From Planctomycetota bacterium (GTDB lineage: Bacteria > Planctomycetota > J058 > J103): 7,275 nt of DNA. Made by a program: the position numbers and the translations under genes. The stretch is from positions 1-7,275 of the forward strand of contig RFJN01000191.1 of the NCBI GenBank assembly GCA_003694875.1. Reading direction: 5' to 3'. Of this stretch, positions 1 through 5,529 are shown in pieces. How positions within the stretch are numbered: position 1 is the first letter of the stretch; every line of letters starts with the position of its first letter. Under the pieces are notes generated by a model. The model saw only the letters and a list, made by a program, of their open reading frames with translations, searched no databases and was not told the origin of the DNA.

Positions 1-194
1 AGATCGACCGGCCGCCCCTTCTCGACCTGGTCCTTGATGATCTCGAACAGACGCTGGTTGGCGGAGCGATAGAAGTGCTCGGGGCGCAGGAACTGCAGCA
101 CCGCCCAGGCCGCCTCGTTGTCGATCAGGATCGAGCCGAGCACCGACGCCTCGGCTTCGAGATTCTGCGGTGGCAGCCGTTCGATCAGTTCCAT
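1..194 (-). CDS. dnaB: Replicative DNA helicase DnaB, N-terminal fragment (cut by window edge)
   Basis: Reading leftward from an ATG at 194, the frame is open to the window edge and gives 64 residues. It starts MELIERLPPQNLEAEASVLG and continues with IDNEAAW and FYRSANQRLFEII. This is the characteristic start of the DnaB N-terminal domain, the helical domain that forms the ring collar and contacts primase. DnaB is the hexameric ATP-driven helicase that unwinds DNA at the replication fork. Its RecA-like ATPase domain would lie outside the window. A GGAG at 210-207, 12 nt before the ATG, can serve as ribosome binding site. It follows rplI after 135 nt, the widely conserved rplI-dnaB order. No gene such as the DUF2232 membrane protein found between them in some relatives is present. 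Identity is certain from the N-terminal motif; only completeness is unknown. Confidence 0.95.
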   Translation of the reverse strand, partial: MELIERLPPQNLEAEASVLGSILIDNEAAWAVLQFLRPEHFYRSANQRLFEIIKDQVEKGRPVD

Positions 195-284
195 GCGGGC
201 GACGGACTCCGGGGGCGTGGGGTGGCTGCACGACGCGCCGCCGGGGGGCGATACGGCGGGACGCGCGGTGTCGGACCGGACGCG

Positions 285-314
285 CCGGGACGGCGACGTG
301 CGCCGCCGTCCCGG
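285..314 (-). terminator. Hairpin just downstream of rplI (possible terminator or processing site, no U-tract)
   Basis: A perfect 11-bp inverted repeat, CCGGGACGGCG at 285-295 and CGCCGTCCCGG at 304-314, is separated by 8 nt. It begins 16 nt after the rplI stop codon. Four more bases (CGCG at 281-284 and 317-320) can pair across a 2-nt bulge. The stem is very GC-rich, but no run of T follows on the minus strand, so it is not a classical intrinsic terminator. It could be a pause or attenuation element, an mRNA 3' stabiliser or a processing site between the ribosomal-protein genes and dnaB. Confidence 0.5.
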
Positions 315-329
315 TACGCGCGGGCCGGG

Positions 330-794
330 TCAGGACGTGGCCGCCGGCTTCTCCTCGACGACCCACACCTTGGCCGTAACCGGCTCGAGTTCCTTGTGCA
401 GCTTGAGCTGCACCTCGTAGACCCCGAGTTCCTTGATCGGCTCGGCGATCAGCACCGCCTTCTCGGAGACGGGGTAGCCCTCGTCGGCGAAGGCCTGCGC
501 GATCTGCGCCGCCCCCACCGAGCCGTAGAGCTTGCCCTCCTCGCCGGCGAGCGCCCGCACCGTGACGCGCTTGCCCTCGAGGTCCTTGCCGATCTTCTCG
601 AGCTCGGCCTTGCGGGCCCGCTCCTCGGCGAGAAGCTGCTGCTTGCGGCGCTCGACCGCGAGCAGGTTGTCGGGCGTGACCGCGACCGCGAGCCCCGCCG
701 GCAGCAGATAGTTGCGTGCGTAGCCCGGCTTGACGTCGACCACGTCGCCGATCACCCCGAGCCCCTCGACCGTGTCCCGTAGCAACAGTCGCAT
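330..794 (-). CDS. rplI: 50S ribosomal protein L9
   Basis: The 154-residue product begins MRLLLRDTVEGLG and contains VDVKPGYARNYLLP at residues 20-33, the L9 signature that binds 23S rRNA near the base of the L1 stalk. A long charged connecting helix follows (about residues 45-75, rich in E, K and R). The C-terminal domain (about 80-148) includes GKLYGSV. Two small domains joined by a rigid helix, at about 150 residues, is the usual L9 architecture. L9 helps keep the reading frame and supports ribosome function but is often dispensable. The ATG at 794 has a full AGGAGG at 810-805, 10 nt upstream. The gene follows rpsR after 43 nt and is very likely co-transcribed with rpsF-rpsR. Nothing in it is unusual. 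Confidence 0.98.
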   Translation of the reverse strand: MRLLLRDTVEGLGVIGDVVDVKPGYARNYLLPAGLAVAVTPDNLLAVERRKQQLLAEERARKAELEKIGKDLEGKRVTVRALAGEEGKLYGSVGAAQIAQAFADEGYPVSEKAVLIAEPIKELGVYEVQLKLHKELEPVTAKVWVVEEKPAATS

Positions 795-837
795 GTGTGC
801 GTCTCCTCCTGTCGGATCCGTTGGCGCTCGCGGCGAG

Positions 838-1062
838 CTACTCGACGTAGCTCATGAGCGCGAGGAAACGCGCCCGCTTGACGGCTCGGGCAAGCTGCCG
901 CTGGTGGCGTGCACAGTTGCCCGAACGCTTGCGCGAGAACAGCTTGCCCTGGTTCGTCACGAGCTTCTGCAGCCCGTGCACATCCTTGTAGTCGATCTCG
1001 GTCACCCCATCGCGGCAGAAGCGGCAACGGGTCTCGCGACCGAACACGGTGATCCTGGCCAT
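838..1062 (-). CDS. rpsR: 30S ribosomal protein S18, zinc-ribbon (C+) form
   Basis: The 74-residue protein starts MARITVFGRETRCRFC and contains YKDVHGLQKLVTNQGKL and a basic C-terminus (HQRQLARAVKRARFLAL). This is the S18 core that pairs with S6 on the 30S platform. Cys13 and Cys16 (CRFC) with Cys50 and His53 (CARH) form a plausible four-ligand zinc site. S18 is known to exist in cysteine-containing (C+) and cysteine-free (C-) versions, and this is a C+ version. A GAGGAG lies 10 nt before the ATG. The gene sits 58 nt after rpsF, with no priB between them, unlike the enterobacterial operon. S6:S18 binding to the operon leader is a known autoregulatory mechanism in other bacteria, but I could not identify that RNA motif here with confidence. 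Confidence 0.98.
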   Translation of the reverse strand: MARITVFGRETRCRFCRDGVTEIDYKDVHGLQKLVTNQGKLFSRKRSGNCARHQRQLARAVKRARFLALMSYVE

Positions 1063-1120
1063 GACGGCTTTGCTCCTCGATCGGTTCGTCCTGACGTGTC
1101 CCTGCGATCCGTACCGCCGC

Positions 1121-1495
1121 TCAGCGGCGGCGACGACGCCGGCTGTGGATGCTCTCCTTGGCGCGCTTCTCCGCGAGCTTCGCCCGCTCGGCGCGCAACT
1201 CCATCAGGTTGTCCTCCTGCAGCAGCAGGTAGCGCAACACGTCGTTGTTGTACTCGAGATCGCGCCGCAGCCCCTTGACCGCGTCGGGCTCCATCATGAG
1301 CACCGTCAGCCAGTAGACCCCGCGCCGCTCCTTGTCGATCTCGTAGGCGAGTCGCCGCTCGTCCCACTTCTCGATGATGTTGCACTCCACGCCGTGCTTC
1401 TCGAACAACTGCCGCAGGATCCCCTCCCCGGCGTCCGCACCCCCACCGGCGGTGGTGCGCAGCACGAACATGCCTTCGTACAGCCGCTTCGCCAT
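1121..1495 (-). CDS. rpsF: 30S ribosomal protein S6
   Basis: The 124-residue protein begins MAKRLYEGMFVLRTTAG. It contains IIEKWDERRLAYEIDKERRG (about residues 40-59) and the YWLTVLMMEPDAV strand, matching the S6 ferredoxin-like fold that packs with S18 on the 30S platform. The frame is open upstream to 1675. The ATG at 1495 was chosen because S6 homology starts there and an AGGAG lies 8 nt upstream; the extension overlaps pth and has no S6-like sequence. A GTG abuts the ATG. The protein ends ESIHS followed by six arginines, so the tail is strongly basic, unlike the acidic C-terminus of E. coli S6 that RimK glutamylates. The gene is 76 nt after pth, a position where many relatives carry ychF. 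It begins the rpsF-rpsR-rplI-dnaB block. Confidence 0.97.
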   Translation of the reverse strand: MAKRLYEGMFVLRTTAGGGADAGEGILRQLFEKHGVECNIIEKWDERRLAYEIDKERRGVYWLTVLMMEPDAVKGLRRDLEYNNDVLRYLLLQEDNLMELRAERAKLAEKRAKESIHSRRRRRR

Positions 1496-1571
1496 CACCA
1501 ACTCTCCTGTCCGGGAGCCGCTCGCCAGACGCCCCTGCGCCCCGGCGACCGATCGCTCCGCCTCCGTGTTC

Positions 1572-2204
1572 TCACTCCGTTGCGCGCGCCCGCGCGCCGG
1601 GCTCGGCCGCGGGTGGCGCAGCATTGTAGCGACGACTCGCCGCTTCGACACCCTCGTGTGCCCACAGCTCGGCACAATCGGCCGCGCGCTCGATCACCTC
1701 GCCGAGGGCGCGCTCCTGCTCGTCGGGAAAGCGCGAGAGCACCCAGTCGGCGGCGTCGATCTCCGGCGGCGGTGCGCCCACCCCCACCCGCAACCGCGCC
1801 ACCTCCTGCGTCCCGAGTTCCCGCAACACCGAGGCGAGCCCCTTCTGTCCACCCGACGAACCCCGCGCCCGAATCCGCAACCGCCCGAACGGCAGCGCGA
1901 TGTCGTCGCACACCACGAGCAGCCGCGAGGGATCGGTGCGGAAGTAGCGCACGAAGTGCGCCACCGCACGCCCCGACTCGTTCATGTACGTCTGCGGCTC
2001 GAGCAGCAGCAGCCGCCCGTCGCGGAACCGACAGTCGCCGTAGACCGCCTCGAAGCGCCGCTGCGAGAGCGATACCCCGAGGCGCTCGGCGAGCCGGTCC
2101 ACCACGCGGAAGCCCACGTTGTGGCGCGTGCGCGCGTAGCGTCGGCCCGGGTTGCCGAGGCCCGCCACGATCCAGACCGGGCTCGCACCGCCGGAGCGCG
2201 TCAC
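1572..2204 (-). CDS. pth: Peptidyl-tRNA hydrolase (bacterial Pth)
   Basis: Pth cleaves the ester bond of peptidyl-tRNAs dropped from stalled ribosomes and so recycles tRNA in the cytoplasm. The 210-residue product has the family landmarks: IVAGLGNPG with Asn18 (E. coli Asn10), RHNVGF with catalytic His28 (His20), TYMNESG with Asn75 (Asn68) and CDDIALPFG with Asp100 (Asp93). The next loop reads GSSGGQKGL, with Gln120-Lys121 where E. coli has His113-Asn114. A 15-20 residue Ala/Arg/Glu-rich tail follows the domain. Translation starts at a GTG only 3 nt after the rplY stop; its Shine-Dalgarno, GAAGG at 2216-2212, lies in the last codons of rplY, so the two genes are probably translationally coupled. 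The family is clear; the altered loop is treated as a finding. Confidence 0.96.
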   Translation of the reverse strand: MTRSGGASPVWIVAGLGNPGRRYARTRHNVGFRVVDRLAERLGVSLSQRRFEAVYGDCRFRDGRLLLLEPQTYMNESGRAVAHFVRYFRTDPSRLLVVCDDIALPFGRLRIRARGSSGGQKGLASVLRELGTQEVARLRVGVGAPPPEIDAADWVLSRFPDEQERALGEVIERAADCAELWAHEGVEAASRRYNAAPPAAEPGARARATE

Positions 2205-2207
2205 CGA

Positions 2208-2840
2208 TCAGCCTTCGTCCGTCTCCTTCGGCTTGCCGATCCGCTCCGGCTCCGAAGCGGCCTCGGCCTCCTCGACCACCTCGCCCCGCTTGGGAGGCAG
2301 CACGTGCAGCACGAGCTCGTCCGCATCACGCAGCGCCCGCACGCCGTCGGGCAGCGGCAGATCGGCCACCCGCAGCACGTCGTCGATCCCGAGTTCCGAG
2401 ATGTCCACCTTGAGCGCCTCGGGGATCGCGTCCGCGCGGCACTCGATCTCGATCTCGTGCAGCAGCTGCTGCAGCATCCCGCCCTGCAGCACGCCCTTGG
2501 CGTCACCGACGAGTTCGATGCCGACCTCGAGGTGAATGCGCTCGTCGAGATCGACGCGCGTGAGGTCGACGTGCAGGATCTCGTCGGTCAGCTCGTCCCA
2601 GGCGATCTCCTTGACCACCGCGGGCTCGCTGCTGCCGTCGGGCAGCTTGACCGTCAGCACGCGCGCGTGGTGCCGCAGCACGTCGGCGAACGCGCGCGTG
2701 TCGAGACTCAGGTGCACGTTGTCCTTCTTCTTTCCGTACAGCACCGCGGGGGTGCGACCGCTGCGACGAAGACGCCGCGCGTTCGCGCTGCCGAGCGCCT
2801 CGCGGATCTCCGCCTCGAGAACCAGCATCTCCTGCGTCAT
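2208..2840 (-). CDS. rplY: 50S ribosomal protein L25, long CTC/TL5 type
   Basis: The 210-residue protein binds 5S rRNA in the large subunit. Residues 1-95 form the L25 beta-barrel: LEAEIREALGSANARRLR, then the RTPAVLYGKK signature and a strand ending ILHVDLTRVD. Residues 96-185 form the second beta domain seen in the general-stress protein CTC of Bacillus and TL5 of Thermus, with an IPEALKVDISELGI segment. The tail from about residue 188 is acidic and low in complexity. Its length is about twice that of the single-domain E. coli L25 (94 residues). The start ATG is preceded by GGAAGGAAGG; a second Met at residue 5 is less well placed. The gene follows prs after 98 nt and is coupled to pth downstream. 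In B. subtilis ctc is stress-induced; no such promoter is recognised here. Confidence 0.96.
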   Translation of the reverse strand: MTQEMLVLEAEIREALGSANARRLRRSGRTPAVLYGKKKDNVHLSLDTRAFADVLRHHARVLTVKLPDGSSEPAVVKEIAWDELTDEILHVDLTRVDLDERIHLEVGIELVGDAKGVLQGGMLQQLLHEIEIECRADAIPEALKVDISELGIDDVLRVADLPLPDGVRALRDADELVLHVLPPKRGEVVEEAEAASEPERIGKPKETDEG

Positions 2841-2938
2841 GTCCGTCCTTCCTTCCTGCTCGGGCGCCGCGTGCCCCCCTCGGAGCCGCGCTCGCCTCCA
2901 CTTCTCGTTCGTTGTCCCTCGCGCGCGGGCTGCGCCCC

Positions 2939-3910
2939 TCAGACGTGTGCGCGCAACGCCACGCTCTTTTCTCGAAACAGACTGCTGATGCTCTCGTGGT
3001 GGTGGATGCGCCGGATCGCCTCGCCGAGAAGCGGCGCCACGCTCGCCACGTGGAAGTTGTCCGGCAACGGCTTGTCCTCGACCGGGACCGTGTCGGTGAT
3101 CACGACCTGCTCCACCGGGGCCTTGCGCAGCTTTTCGACCGCGTTGCCCGCGAGCACCCCATGGGTGGCGCAGATGTAGATCTTCTCCGCTCCCTTCTCC
3201 TTGAGGGCGCGGGCGGCCTCCACGATCGAGCCACCGGTGGAGATCATGTCGTCGACGAGCAGCACGTTCTTGCCGCGCACGTCCCCGATCACGAACTGCA
3301 CCTCGGTGTGCTGGGGCGAGACGCGTCGCTTCTCGACCATCGCGAAGTAGGCATCGAGCCGCTTGCTGTAGCCCCAGGCCATCTTCGAGCCGCCGATGTC
3401 GGGCGAGGCGACGACGAGATCCGGGATGCGCTTCTGTCGGAAATAGCCGGCGAGCACCGGCGAGGCGTAGAGGTGATCGACCGGCACGTCGAAAAAACCC
3501 TGGATCTGCGCCGCGTGCAGATCGACGGTCAGCACCCGATGCGCCCCCGCGCGCTCGAGCAGATTCGCCACGAGCTTGGCGGTGATCGGCACCCGGCCCT
3601 CGTCCTTGCGATCCTGCCGCGCGTAGCCGAAGTACGGAATCACGACGGTGATGCGGCGGGCCGAGGCGCGCTTGAGGCAGTCGACGAGGATCAGCAACTC
3701 CATGAGGTTCTCGTTGACGGGCGCGCAGGTGGGCTGGACCACGAAGCAGTCCGCCCCGCGCACGTCCGAGTTCACCTTGACGTCGATCTCGCCGTCGGGA
3801 AACCGCCCGCAGTGCGCGTCGCCGAGTTCGACCCCGACGTATTCGCAGATGTCACGCGCAAGTTTGGGGTGCGCGTTGCCGCTGATGATGACGATATCGC
3901 CCTGCCGCAT
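2939..3910 (-). CDS. prs: Ribose-phosphate pyrophosphokinase (PRPP synthetase, class I)
   Basis: Prs transfers pyrophosphate from ATP to ribose 5-phosphate, giving PRPP for purine, pyrimidine, NAD, histidine and tryptophan synthesis. The 323 residues match the family's usual length of about 315. Visible motifs are CGRFPDGEIDV (about 34-44), YFGYARQDRK (93-102), VPITAKLVANLL (107-118), DLHAAQIQGFFDVPVDHLY with His132 (130-148), the catalytic flexible loop EKRRVSP (193-199) and the ribose-5-phosphate loop VDDMISTGGS (219-228). The loop has Ser where E. coli has Asp224 (DDMIDTGG), a change I recall in other bacteria. The ATG at 3910 is preceded by GAGG that overlaps the glmU stop codon (TGAGG); only 12 nt separate the genes, so glmU and prs form one operon as in Bacillus. 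Confidence 0.98.
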   Translation of the reverse strand: MRQGDIVIISGNAHPKLARDICEYVGVELGDAHCGRFPDGEIDVKVNSDVRGADCFVVQPTCAPVNENLMELLILVDCLKRASARRITVVIPYFGYARQDRKDEGRVPITAKLVANLLERAGAHRVLTVDLHAAQIQGFFDVPVDHLYASPVLAGYFRQKRIPDLVVASPDIGGSKMAWGYSKRLDAYFAMVEKRRVSPQHTEVQFVIGDVRGKNVLLVDDMISTGGSIVEAARALKEKGAEKIYICATHGVLAGNAVEKLRKAPVEQVVITDTVPVEDKPLPDNFHVASVAPLLGEAIRRIHHHESISSLFREKSVALRAHV

Positions 3911-3922
3911 GATCCGCCCGCC

Positions 3923-5224
3923 TCACCGTCTCGGGTCGAGCGGCCGCGCCGGCACGCCGACCCAGGTTTCGCCGCTCTCCACACGACTTCCCCGCGTCAC
4001 CACCGCGCCGGCCCCCGTACGCGCCCCCGGGGCGAGTTCGCAGGGCGCCACGAGCAGCGAGCCCGAGCCGACGAACGCGCCCTCGCCCACCACGCTGCGG
4101 TGCTTGTCCTTGCCGTCGTAGTTGCAGAACACGGTGCCGGCGCCGACGTTGGCGCGCGGCCCGATCTGCGCGTCGCCTATGTACGCAAGGTGCTTCGCCT
4201 TCGCGCCCTCGCCGATCGTGCTGCGCTTGACCTCGACGAAGTTGCCGACCTCGGCGCGCGCGGCGAGCTGCGCCCCCGGACCGAGGTGCGCGAACGGTCC
4301 GACCACCGCGTCGGCGCCCACCCGCGCACCGCGCCGCAGCACGCTGAACGGCTCGATGCGCGCACCCGGCGCCACCTCGACGTCCACCTCGATCCAGACG
4401 AGTTCCGGTGCGGGGATCTGCACCCCGGACCGCATGAGGCCGTACACGATGCGCTTTCGCAGGATCGCACCGGCGTCGGCGAGCTGCTCGATCGTGTTGA
4501 CGCCGAGCACCTCCTGCCACTGCTCGGCCCGGAACGCGGCGACGGTCTTGCGGGCGGCGACGAGTCGCTGCACGACGTCGGTGAGGTAGCGCTCGCCCTT
4601 GTAGGGCTGGACGGGAAGCTGCTCGAGCAGATCGGCGAGCCCCTCGGTATCGAACACGAAGGTGCCGGAGTTGATCTCGTGGATCCCGCGCTCGCCCGGC
4701 CGCGCCTCGCGGTCCTCGACGATGCGCGCGACGCGCTCGCCGTCCCCGCTGCGCACGATCCGCCCGTAACCCGACGGATCGGGCACCTCGGCGGTGAGCA
4801 CCGTCGCGGCCGCGGCGGCCTGTTCGTGTCGCTCGATCAGCGCGGCGAAGGTCTCGGGGCGGATCAGCGGCGCGTCGCCGCAGGCGACGAGAACGCGTGG
4901 GGGCAGGCCCGTGGCCTCGAGGGCGCGCAGCCCGGCGAGCGCCGCCCCGCCGGTGCCGTCCGGCTGGGGCTGCACCGCGACGCGCACCCCGGGCCGATCC
5001 TGCAACGCGTGTGCGACGCGATCGTCGTCCGCCGGCACGACGACCACCGCCGGCCCGTCGACCCCGGCGGCGGCGATCGCGTCGAGCACGTGCTCGATCA
5101 GCGGCTTGCCGAGCAGTGGCTGCAGCACCTTGGGACCGGATGCACGCATGCGCGTGCCCTGTCCGGCCGCGAGCACGATTGCTCCGGTGCGCCCCTCGCC
5201 CGTCGTCTCGTTCCTGTCGCTCAC
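3923..5224 (-). CDS. glmU: Bifunctional UDP-GlcNAc pyrophosphorylase / glucosamine-1-phosphate acetyltransferase GlmU, with shortened beta-helix
   Basis: GlmU acetylates glucosamine-1-phosphate and then couples it to UTP, giving UDP-GlcNAc for peptidoglycan and LPS. The N-terminal nucleotidyltransferase domain (about 14-245) has IVLAAGQGTRM with Lys32, DGTGG, CGDAPLI, GYGRIV, IHEINSG and LGVNT with Asn243. The C-terminal left-handed beta-helix (about 265-425) keeps Lys333, His345, Tyr348, Asn359, Asn368, Tyr369, Lys374 and Ser387, aligned with E. coli Lys351, His363, Tyr366, Asn377, Asn386, Tyr387, Lys392 and Ser405. Two oddities are Gly315 at the E. coli Arg333 position and a deletion of about 34 residues, roughly two helix coils. 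The start is uncertain: an in-frame ATG at 5314, only 15 nt from the tRNA, adds 30 unconserved residues with codons rare here (TTT, GTA, AGA). I prefer the GTG at 5224 (433 aa, weak AGCAGG upstream). GTG at 5245 is another option. Confidence 0.92.
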   Translation of the reverse strand: MSDRNETTGEGRTGAIVLAAGQGTRMRASGPKVLQPLLGKPLIEHVLDAIAAAGVDGPAVVVVPADDDRVAHALQDRPGVRVAVQPQPDGTGGAALAGLRALEATGLPPRVLVACGDAPLIRPETFAALIERHEQAAAAATVLTAEVPDPSGYGRIVRSGDGERVARIVEDREARPGERGIHEINSGTFVFDTEGLADLLEQLPVQPYKGERYLTDVVQRLVAARKTVAAFRAEQWQEVLGVNTIEQLADAGAILRKRIVYGLMRSGVQIPAPELVWIEVDVEVAPGARIEPFSVLRRGARVGADAVVGPFAHLGPGAQLAARAEVGNFVEVKRSTIGEGAKAKHLAYIGDAQIGPRANVGAGTVFCNYDGKDKHRSVVGEGAFVGSGSLLVAPCELAPGARTGAGAVVTRGSRVESGETWVGVPARPLDPRR

Positions 5225-5329
5225 GTCGTCGCCTGCTCTCGACACGCCACCGCCAGTGCGGGCGGCCGCGTCTACCCTCGGCTGCTCGCGGTCGGTCGCC
5301 TCTTCGGGAAACACGTCGAAGTTCCGGAG

Positions 5330-5401
5330 CTACCCGGCCAGGACTCGAACCTGGAACGAGAGGACCAAAACCTCTTGTGTTGCCAATTACACCACCGGGT
5401 A
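5330..5401 (-). tRNA. tRNA-Gln(UUG)
   Basis: The minus strand folds into a complete cloverleaf. The acceptor stem TACCCGG (5401-5395) pairs with CCGGGTA, ending in U1-A72 with discriminator G73 (5330). The D arm is GTG/CAC with a GG in the loop. The anticodon stem AGAGG/CCTCT encloses loop TTTTGGT, giving anticodon UUG, which reads CAA and, by wobble, CAG. The T arm is CCAGG-TTCGAAT-CCTGG. U1-A72 and G73 are known identity features of bacterial tRNA-Gln. CCA is not encoded (CTCC follows), so it must be added post-transcriptionally. The molecule is 72 nt before CCA addition. It lies directly upstream of glmU-prs, and tRNA-Gln next to prs is a recurring arrangement in proteobacteria. Confidence 0.96.
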
Positions 5402-5444
5402 ACCGAATCCTTCCCGTCGCGCACCGCAGCCCGCGAGGGCCGGG

Positions 5445-5473
5445 ACTATATCCGTTCGATCGCCCGGCGTCAA
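5445..5473 (-). promoter_or_regulatory. Sigma70-type promoter for tRNA-Gln and probably the glmU operon
   Basis: On the minus strand TTGACG (5473-5468) and TATAGT (5450-5445) are separated by exactly 17 nt, each one base from the consensus hexamer. Initiation would fall near 5438, leaving a leader of about 37 nt before the tRNA. The discriminator after the -10 is almost all G/C (CCCGGCCC), as in stable-RNA promoters that ppGpp represses in E. coli. There is no terminator between the tRNA and glmU, so read-through into glmU-prs is likely. Confidence 0.82.
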
Positions 5474-5476
5474 CGA

Positions 5477-5505
5477 CGGTTGCGGCCGGGGCACCAGGCG
5501 GTTGC
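5477..5505 (-). repeat. Direct repeat pair GCAACCG upstream of the tRNA promoter
   Basis: The 7-mer GCAACCG (minus strand) occurs at 5505-5499 and again at 5483-5477. Start-to-start distance is 22 bp, about two helical turns, and the inner copy ends 3 bp before the -35 box. This would suit a regulator bound on one face of the DNA. A 7-mer recurring in GC-rich DNA can also be chance. Confidence 0.3.
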
Positions 5506-5529
5506 CGAGCACGACGCGCGAGGAATCGA

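Noticed and set aside
1496..1571. Possible S6:S18-binding autoregulatory leader before rpsF
   Set aside because: Such leaders are known in many bacteria, but I could not place the conserved bulged hairpin. Only small stems are visible, including a 4-bp one that touches the Shine-Dalgarno.
1049..3179. Long plus-strand frames opposite rpsF, pth and rplY
   Set aside because: They are antisense to well-supported genes, with no recognisable motifs and atypical composition.
5225..5314. N-terminal extension of GlmU from the ATG at 5314
   Set aside because: The 30 extra residues are not GlmU-like, use codons rare in neighbouring genes, and would start 15 nt from the tRNA 3' end with a poor ribosome binding site. 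It remains possible but is less likely than GTG 5224.
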